Source: Deltaproteobacteria bacterium PRO3 (GTDB lineage Bacteria > UBA10199 > DSSB01). From it: DNA of 34,642 bases. The translations under genes were made by a program, and so were the position numbers. The stretch covers positions 1 to 34,642 of the forward strand of contig SZOV01000028.1 of assembly GCA_030263375.1 (NCBI GenBank). Direction: 5' to 3'. Positions 16,688 to 24,451 of this stretch are shown one piece after another. Numbering within the stretch: the stretch's first letter is position 1; every line of letters starts with the position of its first letter. The notes under the pieces were generated by a model that ran no database searches, was not told where the DNA came from, and saw nothing but the letters and a program-made list of their open reading frames with translations.

Positions 16688-17175
16688 TATAAGCCCCTGC
16701 CTTTTTTCACCACCAAGGGATCCAGATAGACGTCCGGGACGCAGACCCCCACTTCCTCCACACGACTCAGCGCCGGCGTATAGGTCGTTTGATGGGTCTC
16801 GCTGATCCAACCGCCCTCGGACGCCTTCACGTAGTATTGAAACTTCACCGCCCGCGGGTACCAGAACATCATTGGGATGTAGATATCCGTCGGCTCGCGC
16901 TTGCGGAAGCCGGCGAAGGTGATCTGAAAGTCCTTCTGGCCCAGCGGGAGGTTGATCTTGAGGTAGGCCGGGTGCTTTTGAAAATTCATCTGGTAGGCGA
17001 GGGTCAGCTCGAGGGGGCGCTCGGACTTATAATCCGGCGGCACCTGCACCTGGCCGTGGAGGCGGATGGTCTGGCAGGACTCGTCGTAAAAATTTCCACG
17101 CGCCCCAGACGGGGCGAAGGCGGCGGCCAGGAAGAGGGCTATCGCGAGGCAGGTCTTTCGAAAATCTCGTCTCAT
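16687..17175 (-). CDS. secreted protein, paralogue of its upstream neighbour
   Basis: 162 residues with an N-terminal signal peptide (RRDFRKTCLAIALFLAAAFA, cleavage probably near ARG). The mature part has an N-terminal Cys motif (ESCQTIRLHGQV) and a C-terminal Cys (VGVCVPD), which probably pair. In between is a beta-rich domain: LTLAYQMNFQ, INLPLGQKDFQITFAGF, YIPMMFWYPRAVKFQYYVKA. These blocks line up with the protein encoded just upstream (17172-17654), so the two arose by tandem duplication. The ATG overlaps the upstream stop as ATGA, indicating translational coupling. No known domain is recognised. Periplasmic or surface location is inferred. Confidence 0.82.
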   Translation of the reverse strand: MRRDFRKTCLAIALFLAAAFAPSGARGNFYDESCQTIRLHGQVQVPPDYKSERPLELTLAYQMNFQKHPAYLKINLPLGQKDFQITFAGFRKREPTDIYIPMMFWYPRAVKFQYYVKASEGGWISETHQTTYTPALSRVEEVGVCVPDVYLDPLVVKKGRGL

Positions 17176-17654
17176 CGGCGGCCCACCTTCAAAGTCTCGA
17201 GCTGGAGGGCGGTCTGGCAGAGCACCTTCCCGTCCTTTTTAATGCGCTGAGGATGATAAACGCTGCGATGGTACTCGCTTCGTCCCCTGCCGCCGGGCAA
17301 GGTCGCGAAATATTGGAACTCGATCTTGTCGGAGAAAAAAAACATCGGGGGGACGAAGATCGCGCCTTGGATATTCTCTTCGAAGCCCGAGAGGACGAAA
17401 AAGAACCGCGAGCCTTCGATCGGATAATTGGTCAGCAGGGTCGCGGGCGTCGCCTGGCCCGGCAAACGATAGGTCACGGTGAGCAGCACCGGAGCCCCCG
17501 CCTCCATCCCCGCCGGGCGCTCGATCGCGCCGCTCAGGCGCAGCCACTGGCAGGCCGGGCCATAGTCGTCCCAGGGAAAGACCCGCGCCTCGGCGACAGG
17601 CGCGGCCAGGCACCAGCACAGCGCCAAGAGCCAAACTTGTCTCGCCCTTCTCAT
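17172..17654 (-). CDS. secreted protein, first of a paralogous pair
   Basis: 160 residues from the ATG at 17654 with a signal peptide (RARQVWLLALCWCLAAPVAEA). The open frame continues upstream to 18359, but that part is antisense to apaH and has no family resemblance, so the start is the ATG followed by the signal peptide. Domain blocks matching its paralogue are PACQWLRLSGAIERP, LTVTYRLPG, LTNYPIEGSRFFFVLSGFEE, IFVPPMFFFSDKIEFQYFATL and a C-terminal VLCQTAL. Only 30 bases separate its start from that of apaH on the other strand, so at least one promoter must reach into the opposite gene. Function unknown. Confidence 0.82.
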   Translation of the reverse strand: MRRARQVWLLALCWCLAAPVAEARVFPWDDYGPACQWLRLSGAIERPAGMEAGAPVLLTVTYRLPGQATPATLLTNYPIEGSRFFFVLSGFEENIQGAIFVPPMFFFSDKIEFQYFATLPGGRGRSEYHRSVYHPQRIKKDGKVLCQTALQLETLKVGRR

Positions 17655-17684
17655 CCCGATTATCCTATATAGAGAATCCCCGCT

Positions 17685-18500
17685 ATGTCCACTTATGCCA
17701 TCGGCGACATCCAGGGCTGCTTCCTCACGCTGCAAAGGCTGCTCGAGCGCATTGCCTTCGATCCGGCTCGCGACCGCCTCTGGCTGGTCGGCGACCTCGT
17801 CAACCGCGGCCCGCGCTCGCTCGAAGTGCTGCGCTGGGCCCGCGGCCTGGGCGAGAGCGTCGTCGCGGTCCTGGGCAACCACGACCTGCACCTGCTGGCC
17901 CGTGCCGCCGGGGTGACCCACGCCAGACGCCGCGACAGCCTGGAACAGGTCCTTCAAGCCGCCGACCGCGAAGACTTGCTCGACTGGCTGCGGCATCGGC
18001 CGCTGCTGCACCGCGAGGGAGACCACGCCTTGGTGCACGGCGGCCTCGATCCCTCTTGGACCTTGGAAGAGTCGGAAGGCCTGGCGCGCGAGGCCGAAGC
18101 CGCCCTGCGCGGCCCGCGTGGCCGCGAGGCCTTGGCCGCGGTCTACGCCGGGCGTCCTGAGCGTTGGGAGGGCTCGGCCACCGGCACGCAGCGCTTGCAA
18201 TCCACCCTGCACATCCTCACACGGATCCGCGTCTGCCACCCGGACGGCCGCATCGACTTCGCCTTCAAGGGAGAGCCCGAGGCGGCGCCCGAGGGATTCC
18301 TGCCCTGGTACGAGATCCCGGGCCGCAAGAGCCGCGGGGCCACCCTCGTCTTCGGCCACTGGGCGGCCCTGGGCCTGCGCCTGATGCCGGGCGCCCTCGC
18401 CCTGGACAGCGGCTGCGCCTGGGGCCGGGAGCTGAGCGCCCTGCGCCTGGAAGACCGCGCGGTCTTTCAGCAGCCCTGTCTCGACCTCACCACTTCTTGA
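17685..18500 (+). CDS. apaH: symmetrical bis(5'-nucleosyl)-tetraphosphatase (ApaH)
   Basis: A 271-residue metallophosphoesterase that splits Ap4A into two ADP and can remove Np4 caps from RNA. The motifs are YAIGDIQGCFLTLQ (metal ligands D and H-site region), WLVGDLVNRGPRSLEVLRW, AVLGNHDLHLLA, VHGGLDPSW and FGHWAALGL. Length is normal for ApaH. The 3' end overlaps by 14 bases the end of a convergent membrane protein gene. It is not linked to ksgA or apaG here, unlike the enterobacterial operon. Confidence 0.95.
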   Translation: MSTYAIGDIQGCFLTLQRLLERIAFDPARDRLWLVGDLVNRGPRSLEVLRWARGLGESVVAVLGNHDLHLLARAAGVTHARRRDSLEQVLQAADREDLLDWLRHRPLLHREGDHALVHGGLDPSWTLEESEGLAREAEAALRGPRGREALAAVYAGRPERWEGSATGTQRLQSTLHILTRIRVCHPDGRIDFAFKGEPEAAPEGFLPWYEIPGRKSRGATLVFGHWAALGLRLMPGALALDSGCAWGRELSALRLEDRAVFQQPCLDLTTS

Positions 18501-18816
18501 AGATGAAGAAGACCGCGGCGACCAGGCAGGCGAAGCCGACCGCGTAATTCCACTTGAAGGGCTCTTTCAGATAAAGCACCGAGAAGATCCCGAAGACGAC
18601 GAGGGTGATGACCTCCTGGATGGTCTTCAACTGGGCGCCGTTGTACTGGTAAGAACCGATCCGATTGGCCGGCACCTGGAAGCAGTATTCCAAAAAGGCG
18701 ATGCCCCAGCTGATGATAATAACCTTCCAGAGCGGGACCTCGCGGAACTTGAGGTGCCCGTACCAGGCGAAGGTCATGAAGACGTTGGAAATGGTCAGCA
18801 AGATGATGGTCGCCAT
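18487..18816 (-). CDS. small DMT-type membrane protein (DUF486-like)
   Basis: 109 residues with four predicted membrane helices (ATIILLTISNVFMTFAWYGH, WKVIIISWGIAFLEYCFQVP, TLVVFGIFSVLYLKEP, GFACLVAAVFFIFKKW). The FMTFAWYGHLKF, EYCFQVPANRIG and QLKTIQEVITLVVF blocks match the small DMT/DUF486 family, distant relatives of EmrE-type transporters. The transported substrate is unknown. It is convergent with and overlaps apaH. No clear ribosome site precedes the ATG. Confidence 0.88.
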   Translation of the reverse strand: MATIILLTISNVFMTFAWYGHLKFREVPLWKVIIISWGIAFLEYCFQVPANRIGSYQYNGAQLKTIQEVITLVVFGIFSVLYLKEPFKWNYAVGFACLVAAVFFIFKKW

Positions 18817-18938
18817 GGGGCGAGCCCTAAAAAAGGCCCGCTAAAAGCACAAATAAAATCCATTTGGCCTTTTTCGGGCAATTTTGCTAGCTCCCCGCCA
18901 TCCGCAAATCGACCCCTTCCCTGTTTCGAGGAGGAAAT

Positions 18939-19808
18939 ATGTCGCTCACCGCGAAGGAATGCGTCGCCGAGATCCTCGGCACCTTTATCTTGGTCTTCTT
19001 CGGCGACATGGCCGTGCACATGGCCGTGCACACCGGCGGCATGGATCTCTGGGGCGTCTCGATGCTCTGGGGACTCGCGGTGGTCATGGCCTGCTACGCG
19101 GTCGGCCCCGTCTCCGGCGCCCACCTCAATCCCGCGGTCACCCTCGCGATGGCCTGCTACCGCGGCTTCTCGTGGAAAAAGGTCGTTCCCTACATCGCCA
19201 GCCAAGTGATCGGGGCCTTCGGCGCGGCGGCGCTGGTCGCATGCCTCTGGCGGGGCTTCGTCCCCGGCCTCGCGGAGAAGCTGGGCGTCGTCATCGGCCA
19301 GCCCGGCTCGCAAAAGATCATGATGGCCTTCAGCTGTTTCTTCCCCAACCCCGGCATGATCGGCGTCGACGCGGCCTCCTGGGCCAAGGTCACGCCCGGC
19401 ATCGCCTTCACCGTCGAGGCCGCGGCGACGGGCGTCCTGGTCTTCATGATCCTGGCCCTCACCGAGGACCGCCACGAGGGCGCGCCGAAGTCGAACCTGG
19501 TCACCTGGTTCATCGGCCTCCTGGTCGCCGCCCTGGTCGGCGTCACCGCGCCGCTGACCATGACCTGCCTCAACCCCGCCCGCGACTTTGGGCCCCGCGT
19601 CTTCGCCTACCTGCAAGGCTACGGCTCGATCGCCTTCCCTGGCCCCCGGGGGGTCGAGTGGTGGCTCTACATCGTCTCGCCCATCGCCGGCGCGATCCTG
19701 GGCGGCGCGCTCTACGAGCTGGCCCTGCGCCCGCTCTTCGGCAAGGTCGACTTGAAGCCGAACCAGGGCCTCGACCTCCCCAGCGGCGGCAGCAACGTCA
19801 AGGGTTAG
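18939..19808 (+). CDS. aquaglyceroporin (MIP family)
   Basis: 289 residues, six membrane helices and both MIP signature loops: SGAHLNPAVT (NPA at 64-66) and CLNPARDFGPR (NPA at 212-214). The Asp at 216 right after the second NPAR, and the overall size, fit the glycerol-facilitator branch more than water-only aquaporins. It acts in the inner membrane for glycerol, water or another small neutral solute. GAGG precedes the ATG at correct spacing. There is no glycerol kinase or glycerol-3-phosphate gene in the window, so the physiological solute is open. The next genes are a two-component pair, possibly unrelated. Confidence 0.93.
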   Translation: MSLTAKECVAEILGTFILVFFGDMAVHMAVHTGGMDLWGVSMLWGLAVVMACYAVGPVSGAHLNPAVTLAMACYRGFSWKKVVPYIASQVIGAFGAAALVACLWRGFVPGLAEKLGVVIGQPGSQKIMMAFSCFFPNPGMIGVDAASWAKVTPGIAFTVEAAATGVLVFMILALTEDRHEGAPKSNLVTWFIGLLVAALVGVTAPLTMTCLNPARDFGPRVFAYLQGYGSIAFPGPRGVEWWLYIVSPIAGAILGGALYELALRPLFGKVDLKPNQGLDLPSGGSNVKG

Positions 19809-19842
19809 CCCCTCCGAATCTGAGCTTGAAAATCCTGCCGCG

Positions 19843-19878
19843 GCCCGGGAATATATCCGAAATATTCCTATTCCGGGG
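19843..19878 (+). promoter_or_regulatory. nested dyad just upstream of the kinase start
   Basis: A perfect 7-bp inverted repeat GGAATAT (19848-19854) and ATATTCC (19862-19868) is followed directly by a third half-site TATTCC (19869-19874). An outer pairing of CCCGGGAATA with TATTCCGGGG (one mismatch) would bury the GGGG that is the only plausible Shine-Dalgarno sequence of the kinase gene. It may be an operator for autoregulation or an RNA structure controlling translation. Confidence 0.5.
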
Positions 19879-19883
19879 CACGC

Positions 19884-20930
19884 ATGAAAAAATCCGCCGG
19901 TATCTTGGGTACCCTACTCAACGCGCCGGAGGTCATGATCTGGATGACCGACGAGCGGCATCTCTGCGTCTACGTCAATGCCGCGGTCCTGAACTACACC
20001 GGAAAAAAGGCGCACGAGATGATGGGGCTCGATTGGATGTCCATCGTCCACCCCGACGACCTCGAGATGGTCCGGCGCAACCATGCCGAGGCGAGGAGAC
20101 GCCCCCATAATTTTCGGCAGGAATACCGAGTCGTCGCGCCCGGAGGCGAGCCGCGCTGGGCCCTGGATCTTTCCATCGCCCGCTTCGACCGGCGAAAGAA
20201 ATTTCTCGGCTATATCGGGGTGGTCACCGACATCACCGAGCAGAAGCGGGAAGAGCTGCAACTGCGTTCCGAGCGCCGCGCCTTGGAGCGGCAGGTCCTC
20301 GAGATCGCGGATCGCGAGCAGCGCCGCCTCGGCCAAGACCTCCACGACGGGCTTTCGCAGCGCCTCTTGGCCCTTGCCTTGAAATGCGGCCTGCTCGAGG
20401 AAAGCCTTTCGCGAAAAAATCCCCGGGAGGCCGCCGCCACGGGCCGGATCTTGGCCGAGGTCAACCGCGCCATCCAAGAGACGCGCGAGATCTCCCGCAG
20501 CCTGGCGCCCGTCGCCCTCGGCAAAAATCGCCTGGGCCCCGCGCTGCAGGAGCTGTTCCATTTCGTCCGCAATCAATTCCGCGTCGCCGTCCGGGCCCGC
20601 GGCCTCCCGCGCGACTTCGGCCTGGACGCCGACTCCTCGGTCCATCTCTACCGTATCGTGCAGGAAGCCCTGACCAACGCCGTCCGCCATGGCCGCGCCA
20701 AGCGTATTGAAGTTTCCGTGCGAAAAGGAAAAAATGGCGGCCTGACCCTGAAGGTCCGCGACCGCGGCAAGGGCTTGCCGCGCCGGATCGGCGCCGGAGG
20801 GATGGGACTCGCCACCATGCGTTACCGCGCCGAATTGCTGGGCGGAAGTTTCGAGCTCCGCAATGCCGCCGGCGGCGGCGCCGAGCTGAGCCTGACCCTG
20901 CCCACGTCGAAACGAAGGAGCCCGCGATGA
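19884..20930 (+). CDS. PAS-domain histidine kinase of the NarX/DegS type
   Basis: 348 residues, no membrane helix, so cytoplasmic. An N-terminal PAS domain at about 10-120 (MIWMTDERHLCVYVNAA, WMSIVHPDDLEMV, YIGVVTDITEQK) runs into a coiled coil. Then comes a HisKA_3 dimerisation domain with the phospho-acceptor box RRLGQDLHDGLSQRL, and an HATPase_c domain with N-box VQEALTNAVRHG, G1 RDRGKGLP and G2 GGMGLATMRYRAE. Kinases of this type phosphorylate LuxR/NarL-family regulators. The stop overlaps the ATG of the regulator gene (ATGA), so the two are co-translated. The signal sensed by the PAS domain is unknown. Confidence 0.95.
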   Translation: MKKSAGILGTLLNAPEVMIWMTDERHLCVYVNAAVLNYTGKKAHEMMGLDWMSIVHPDDLEMVRRNHAEARRRPHNFRQEYRVVAPGGEPRWALDLSIARFDRRKKFLGYIGVVTDITEQKREELQLRSERRALERQVLEIADREQRRLGQDLHDGLSQRLLALALKCGLLEESLSRKNPREAAATGRILAEVNRAIQETREISRSLAPVALGKNRLGPALQELFHFVRNQFRVAVRARGLPRDFGLDADSSVHLYRIVQEALTNAVRHGRAKRIEVSVRKGKNGGLTLKVRDRGKGLPRRIGAGGMGLATMRYRAELLGGSFELRNAAGGGAELSLTLPTSKRRSPR

Positions 20931-21598
20931 GCGCCCAAAAGATCTCCAAACCCAAGGCCGAGCCGACCTCCGTCCTGGTGGTCGACGACCACCCCGTCGT
21001 GCGCCAAGGCCTCGCGCAGGCCTTGCGCCGCAGCCGCGAATTCAAGGTCTGCGGCCTCGCCGCCGACGCCGAGGGCTGCTGGCGGGCCCTCGAGTCCGAG
21101 CGCCCGCGGCTTTTGCTCCTCGACCTGTCCTTGGGCGGCGCTTTGGCCTTCGACCTCATCCGCCGCGCCCGCCGCGCCTATCCCGAGCTCGGCATCCTCG
21201 TCATCTCGATGCAAAATGAGGCCTTCTTCGCCCAGCAGGCCATGGACGCGGGCGCCGACGGCTACATCATCAAGGAGGAGGCCACGGCGCGCATCCTCCA
21301 TGCCTTGCGCCGCGTCCGCGAACGCAAGACCTATATCAGCTTTCCCGTAATGAAGAAGATGCTCTACCAATACGCGGAGGAAGGGAAAGGCAAGGACCCG
21401 GTCCGCAAGCTGAGCGCCCGCGAGTTTCAGGTCTTCCGGATGCTGGGCGAGGGTCGCAGCAGTCGGGACATCGCCAAGGAGCTCGCCGTGGGGATCAAGA
21501 CCGTCGAGACCTATTGCGCGCGGGTGAAGCAGAAGCTCCAGCTGCAAAGCGCGAAGGAGCTCTTGAAGCACGCACTGCGCTGGCAGCCCCGGCTGTAG
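20927..21598 (+). CDS. LuxR/NarL-family response regulator
   Basis: 223 residues. The receiver domain has the acidic pair VVDDHP, phospho-acceptor Asp in LLLLDLSLGG, the T/S-position region VISMQNE and the Lys in GYIIKEE. The C-terminal LuxR helix-turn-helix is KLSAREFQVFRMLGEG...SRDIAKELAVGIKTVETYCARVKQKLQL, a normal DNA-binding output. It is the partner of the kinase encoded just before. Its targets are unknown; candidates are its own operon (dyad at 19843) and the cyclase gene downstream. Confidence 0.95.
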   Translation: MSAQKISKPKAEPTSVLVVDDHPVVRQGLAQALRRSREFKVCGLAADAEGCWRALESERPRLLLLDLSLGGALAFDLIRRARRAYPELGILVISMQNEAFFAQQAMDAGADGYIIKEEATARILHALRRVRERKTYISFPVMKKMLYQYAEEGKGKDPVRKLSAREFQVFRMLGEGRSSRDIAKELAVGIKTVETYCARVKQKLQLQSAKELLKHALRWQPRL

Positions 21599-21939
21599 GG
21601 TTTTCACCGACAGCCTCTTCCCGCCCTCCCTTCAATCTCTCCTCGGTTTCGGCCCCAAGGACGTTTTTCCGAAAAAAAATCCACCTCCTCCCGTGTCGGG
21701 TTTTCACGGACGCCGCCCGGACTTCTCTTGCCGCCTGACGGCGCGCGAATTTCTCCGTCGAGGAATTTGCCGCGCCAGCTGCGACTCTCCGCCGGCAAAT
21801 TCTCCTTTACAAGCCGCGGGGCGCCTCCGTCCGCGGCGGCGGGCGGCGACGTGGCGCCCTCGCCACCGCGCACCACCGCTTGACCCTCGCGGGGACTCCT
21901 CGACAATGTCCGAAACATCCAAACACGGGGAGGTACAAA
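21599..21939 (+). promoter_or_regulatory. 341-bp intergenic region with candidate promoter for the cyclase gene
   Basis: No convincing gene lies here. Two similar 14-base elements, GGGTTTTCACCGAC at about 21598 and GGGTTTTCACGGAC at about 21699, sit 101 bases apart. A reasonable sigma-70-like promoter is TTGACC (21880-21885), a 17-base spacer and ACAATG (21903-21908), placed 31 bases before the cyclase start. GGGGAGG at 21927-21933 is its ribosome site. A/T-rich patches at 21665-21680 have no evident role. Confidence 0.5.
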
Positions 21940-22980
21940 ATGCTGAAGCGAAAATTCGCCGCGCTCTTATCCGCGCTCACCCTCACGCTGGCCGCCGGCA
22001 CCGCCGCGGCCTCGGGCCTGCAGACGCCCCTGCCGCCCTGGGGCCCGGACGACGAGGCGGGCAACAGCAACACGCAGGGCTATTCCACTTATTTCCGGGC
22101 AGCCCTGCAAATGCTCCGGCCCGGCGCCAAGGCCTATCGCCTGGCCCATCTCTTCTCCGGCAATATGCCCCAATCGCCCTTCGCGGCACCCTGGGAACAG
22201 AGCTCCAATCCCACCGCATTCATCCCACCCTTCCTGCACGCCGCCAACAGCGAGATCATCTCCGGCGACATCGGGAACCAGGGCACCCAGATGGATGGCC
22301 TCGGCCACTTCGGCTACAAGCCCGATGCGAGCAGCGACGAGGTGCTCTATTACAACGGCTTCACGCAGGAGGAAGTCAAAGGACCCGACGGTCTATTGAA
22401 GCTGGGCATCGAGAAAAGCAAGCCGATCGTCACCACCGCGATCCTGCTCGACGCGCAGAAACACCTGAACGGCGGGGTGCCGATGAGCGCCGGCCAGCTG
22501 ATCACCGCCGACGACATCGAGTACATGATCGCCGCGCAGCGCCTGCGCCCGCTGCTCCCGGGCGACGTGCTCTTCATCTACACCGGCTGGAGCGAATTGT
22601 GGGAGGACGACAACCCGAACCCCTTCCAGACCCAGTACTACAGCGCGGGTCCGGGTCTGTCCTACGACGCGGCCCTGTACCTGGAGGAGAAGGTCGTGAC
22701 CCTGGTCGGTCTCGACAATCCCTTCACCGATCCGGTGAACCAGGGATTCCTCCAGGGCCAGGCCCCGCCGCCGGCCGGCACGCCGCCGGGCCTGCCCTTC
22801 GCCGTGCACCACCACAACCTGACTCAGGCAGGGATCTACCAGATCCAAAACGTCAATCTGAAGGCCTTGGCGCAAAACCGCGTCTATCTCTCGGCGGTCT
22901 TCATCTCGCCGCTGCCGATCCGCGGCGGCTCCGGCTCGCCGGTGGCCCCGATCGCGATCGGGGCGCCCTGGCCCTTCTAG
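21940..22980 (+). CDS. secreted cyclase-family (kynurenine formamidase-like) protein
   Basis: 346 residues from the ATG at 21940, chosen for its strong GGGGAGG site and the signal peptide that follows (KRKFAALLSALTLTLAAGTAAA). The mature protein matches the metal-dependent cyclase fold: the region GNQGTQMDGLGHFGYK stands where the family has HxGTHxDxxxH, followed by ITADDIEYMIAAQ, PLLPGDVLFIYTGWSELW and YDAALYLEEKVVTLVGLDNP. Here the first His of the motif is Asn and the second is Gln, while Asp and the last His are kept, so metal binding may be altered. Export is unusual for formamidases. A strong terminator follows. The substrate is unknown. Confidence 0.85.
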   Translation: MLKRKFAALLSALTLTLAAGTAAASGLQTPLPPWGPDDEAGNSNTQGYSTYFRAALQMLRPGAKAYRLAHLFSGNMPQSPFAAPWEQSSNPTAFIPPFLHAANSEIISGDIGNQGTQMDGLGHFGYKPDASSDEVLYYNGFTQEEVKGPDGLLKLGIEKSKPIVTTAILLDAQKHLNGGVPMSAGQLITADDIEYMIAAQRLRPLLPGDVLFIYTGWSELWEDDNPNPFQTQYYSAGPGLSYDAALYLEEKVVTLVGLDNPFTDPVNQGFLQGQAPPPAGTPPGLPFAVHHHNLTQAGIYQIQNVNLKALAQNRVYLSAVFISPLPIRGGSGSPVAPIAIGAPWPF

Positions 22981-23000
22981 CAAGATTCCGTCAAGCCCGA

Positions 23001-23042
23001 GGCCCGGGGTGAACCATGGTGGCGCGCCCCGGGCCTTTTTTT
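23001..23042 (+). terminator. intrinsic terminator after the cyclase gene
   Basis: A 9-bp GC-rich stem GGCCCGGGG / CCCCGGGCC (23001-23009 and 23027-23035) is followed by seven T residues (23036-23042). The loop is 17 bases. Confidence 0.88.
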
Positions 23043-23213
23043 GCCTTTGTTCACACTTCGAGAAGTTCCCCAAAAGAAAACAGGCGGAAGAGTTTGGGCA
23101 GAGCCATATTTACCCCTGGATATTATTGATATTTATCGCAGAGGCCGCTTCGAGGACTTTGGCATGAAGACTGCTTACTAGACTCAGGAAGCATTGTTGA
23201 TAGGAGGACCTTC

Positions 23214-23573
23214 ATGTCGACCCAACGCATCCCCGCCCCCTTCGCCACCGCGCTCCTTGCCGCCGAAGGCGGCGACTTTCAGTCCCTTCGCGCCGCGGCT
23301 TCGCAGCTCCCTCAGGCCGTTTCCTCCGCAGACAGCGGATTCGAAACGGCCCGGCCCCGGCTGGTCGGAGAGATTCGCAGCACGCGAGCGGGAATTTGGG
23401 GCGGCAACGACGGCAAGGCCCTCCTCCAAAATTTTAAAAACGGAAAAGACTCCTCGGCTCCCGCGGGCAAGCTGGACAACGGCGAATCGGGACAAGAAGA
23501 GGTCGACGGTTTTGAAGGACGCTTCCGCTTTTCCGTCCCCCAGCCCCAGCCTAGGCCCAAGCTGGACATTTAA
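23214..23573 (+). CDS. small hypothetical protein
   Basis: 119 residues, no signal peptide or membrane helix, with a strong ribosome site (AGGAGG) before the ATG, which makes it a likely real gene. The sequence is polar and low in complexity (ETARPRLVGEIRSTRAGIWGG, FKNGKDSSAPAGKLDNGESG, FSVPQPQPRPKLDI) and looks partly disordered. It ends three bases before the start of the metallopeptidase lipoprotein gene, so the two form an operon and may work together. I recognise no family. Confidence 0.65.
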   Translation: MSTQRIPAPFATALLAAEGGDFQSLRAAASQLPQAVSSADSGFETARPRLVGEIRSTRAGIWGGNDGKALLQNFKNGKDSSAPAGKLDNGESGQEEVDGFEGRFRFSVPQPQPRPKLDI

Positions 23574-23576
23574 GTC

Positions 23577-24353
23577 ATGCCCTTACCCATCCTCGCCGGC
23601 GTCGTTTTGCTGGGGGCCCTTGCGGGCCTGACCGGCGGCTGCGCCGCACGACATCCAGAAAGCGAGACGCCGAAGGAGCCGTCGGGCGCTCCCGGCGCCG
23701 AGGCCTTGGCGAAAGCGCCGCGGGAAGTCTCCGACCCATGCCCCTCGGACCGGGAGATCCCGGTCGAACGCGGCGCCTTTTTCAGCGGGGCCTCGCGACC
23801 TTTGGACGTGCACGGCGACCTCAAGGCCCTGCGCCGACTGAATCCTCGATTCCTCTGCGGCCTAGAGCGCATCACCGTCTACCCCTTCACCGACGCCCTC
23901 GGAAATCCCTGCGAGATCGAGTCGAAAAAAGTGCGCGGCTGCTACGACCCGCCGCGCAAAATGATCTACATCGATGAGGTGGACTACGACTCCCATGTCC
24001 TGTTCCATGAGGTGGGCCACCATCTCGAGCGCTCGGCAGGGCGTTATTTGCATTTGGATTGGAACAATTATTTTTCGGAGTTCCTTGACTTCTCATGGCG
24101 CCACGATCGCGCCCAGGGGACCCTCAAGCCCCGCAAAGCCCACGGCGACCTCCTCTTTGCCACGGCCTACGCCACGGTCAGCCCCCGGGAGGACTTCGCC
24201 GAGACCTTCGCCGCGGCGGTCGCGCAGCGCCTGAAGACGGAGGGCTATATCCCGAGATCCGACATATCCGGCAGCGAGCCGGAACCGCTCCAACAAAAAA
24301 TCCGCCACGTCTCCCAGCTGTTTCGGCCGGATCCTCTCGATATCGGAAATTGA
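23577..24353 (+). CDS. lipoprotein zinc metallopeptidase (HExxH, gluzincin-like)
   Basis: 258 residues. The N-terminus is a lipoprotein signal peptide with lipobox LTGGC (Cys21), so it is anchored to a membrane facing the periplasm or the outside. The catalytic motif is HVLFHEVGHHLERS (HEVGH) and, about 65 residues on, SPREDFAETFAAAV supplies a Glu that fits the third zinc ligand, as in anthrax-lethal-factor-like and related putative metallopeptidases. Preceding strands include MIYIDEVDYDS. Four cysteines (DPC, FLC, NPC, GCY) lie in the mature N-terminal part. The substrate is unknown. It follows the small gene at 23214 by three bases. Confidence 0.85.
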   Translation: MPLPILAGVVLLGALAGLTGGCAARHPESETPKEPSGAPGAEALAKAPREVSDPCPSDREIPVERGAFFSGASRPLDVHGDLKALRRLNPRFLCGLERITVYPFTDALGNPCEIESKKVRGCYDPPRKMIYIDEVDYDSHVLFHEVGHHLERSAGRYLHLDWNNYFSEFLDFSWRHDRAQGTLKPRKAHGDLLFATAYATVSPREDFAETFAAAVAQRLKTEGYIPRSDISGSEPEPLQQKIRHVSQLFRPDPLDIGN

Positions 24354-24376
24354 GAAATTGCAACCTCGGCTCCCCT

Positions 24377-24411
24377 AAAAAAACAACCCCCGGCTTGCGG
24401 CCGGGGGTTGT
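24377..24411 (-). terminator. intrinsic terminator for the minus-strand surface protein gene
   Basis: A 12-bp stem ACAACCCCCGGC / GCCGGGGGTTGT (24383-24394 and 24400-24411) is preceded on the plus strand by seven A residues (24377-24383), which form a T-run after the hairpin on the minus strand. The plus side has no T-run. It would end transcripts from 26007 after crossing the element at 24452-24583. Confidence 0.8.
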
Positions 24412-24451
24412 CGGAAGGGGATAGGTTATGGTTTTTCAAACGTCTATCAGG

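Noticed and set aside
17655-18359. 5' extension of the secreted protein gene to 18359
   Set aside because: The added part is antisense to apaH. A signal peptide starts exactly at the ATG at 17654.
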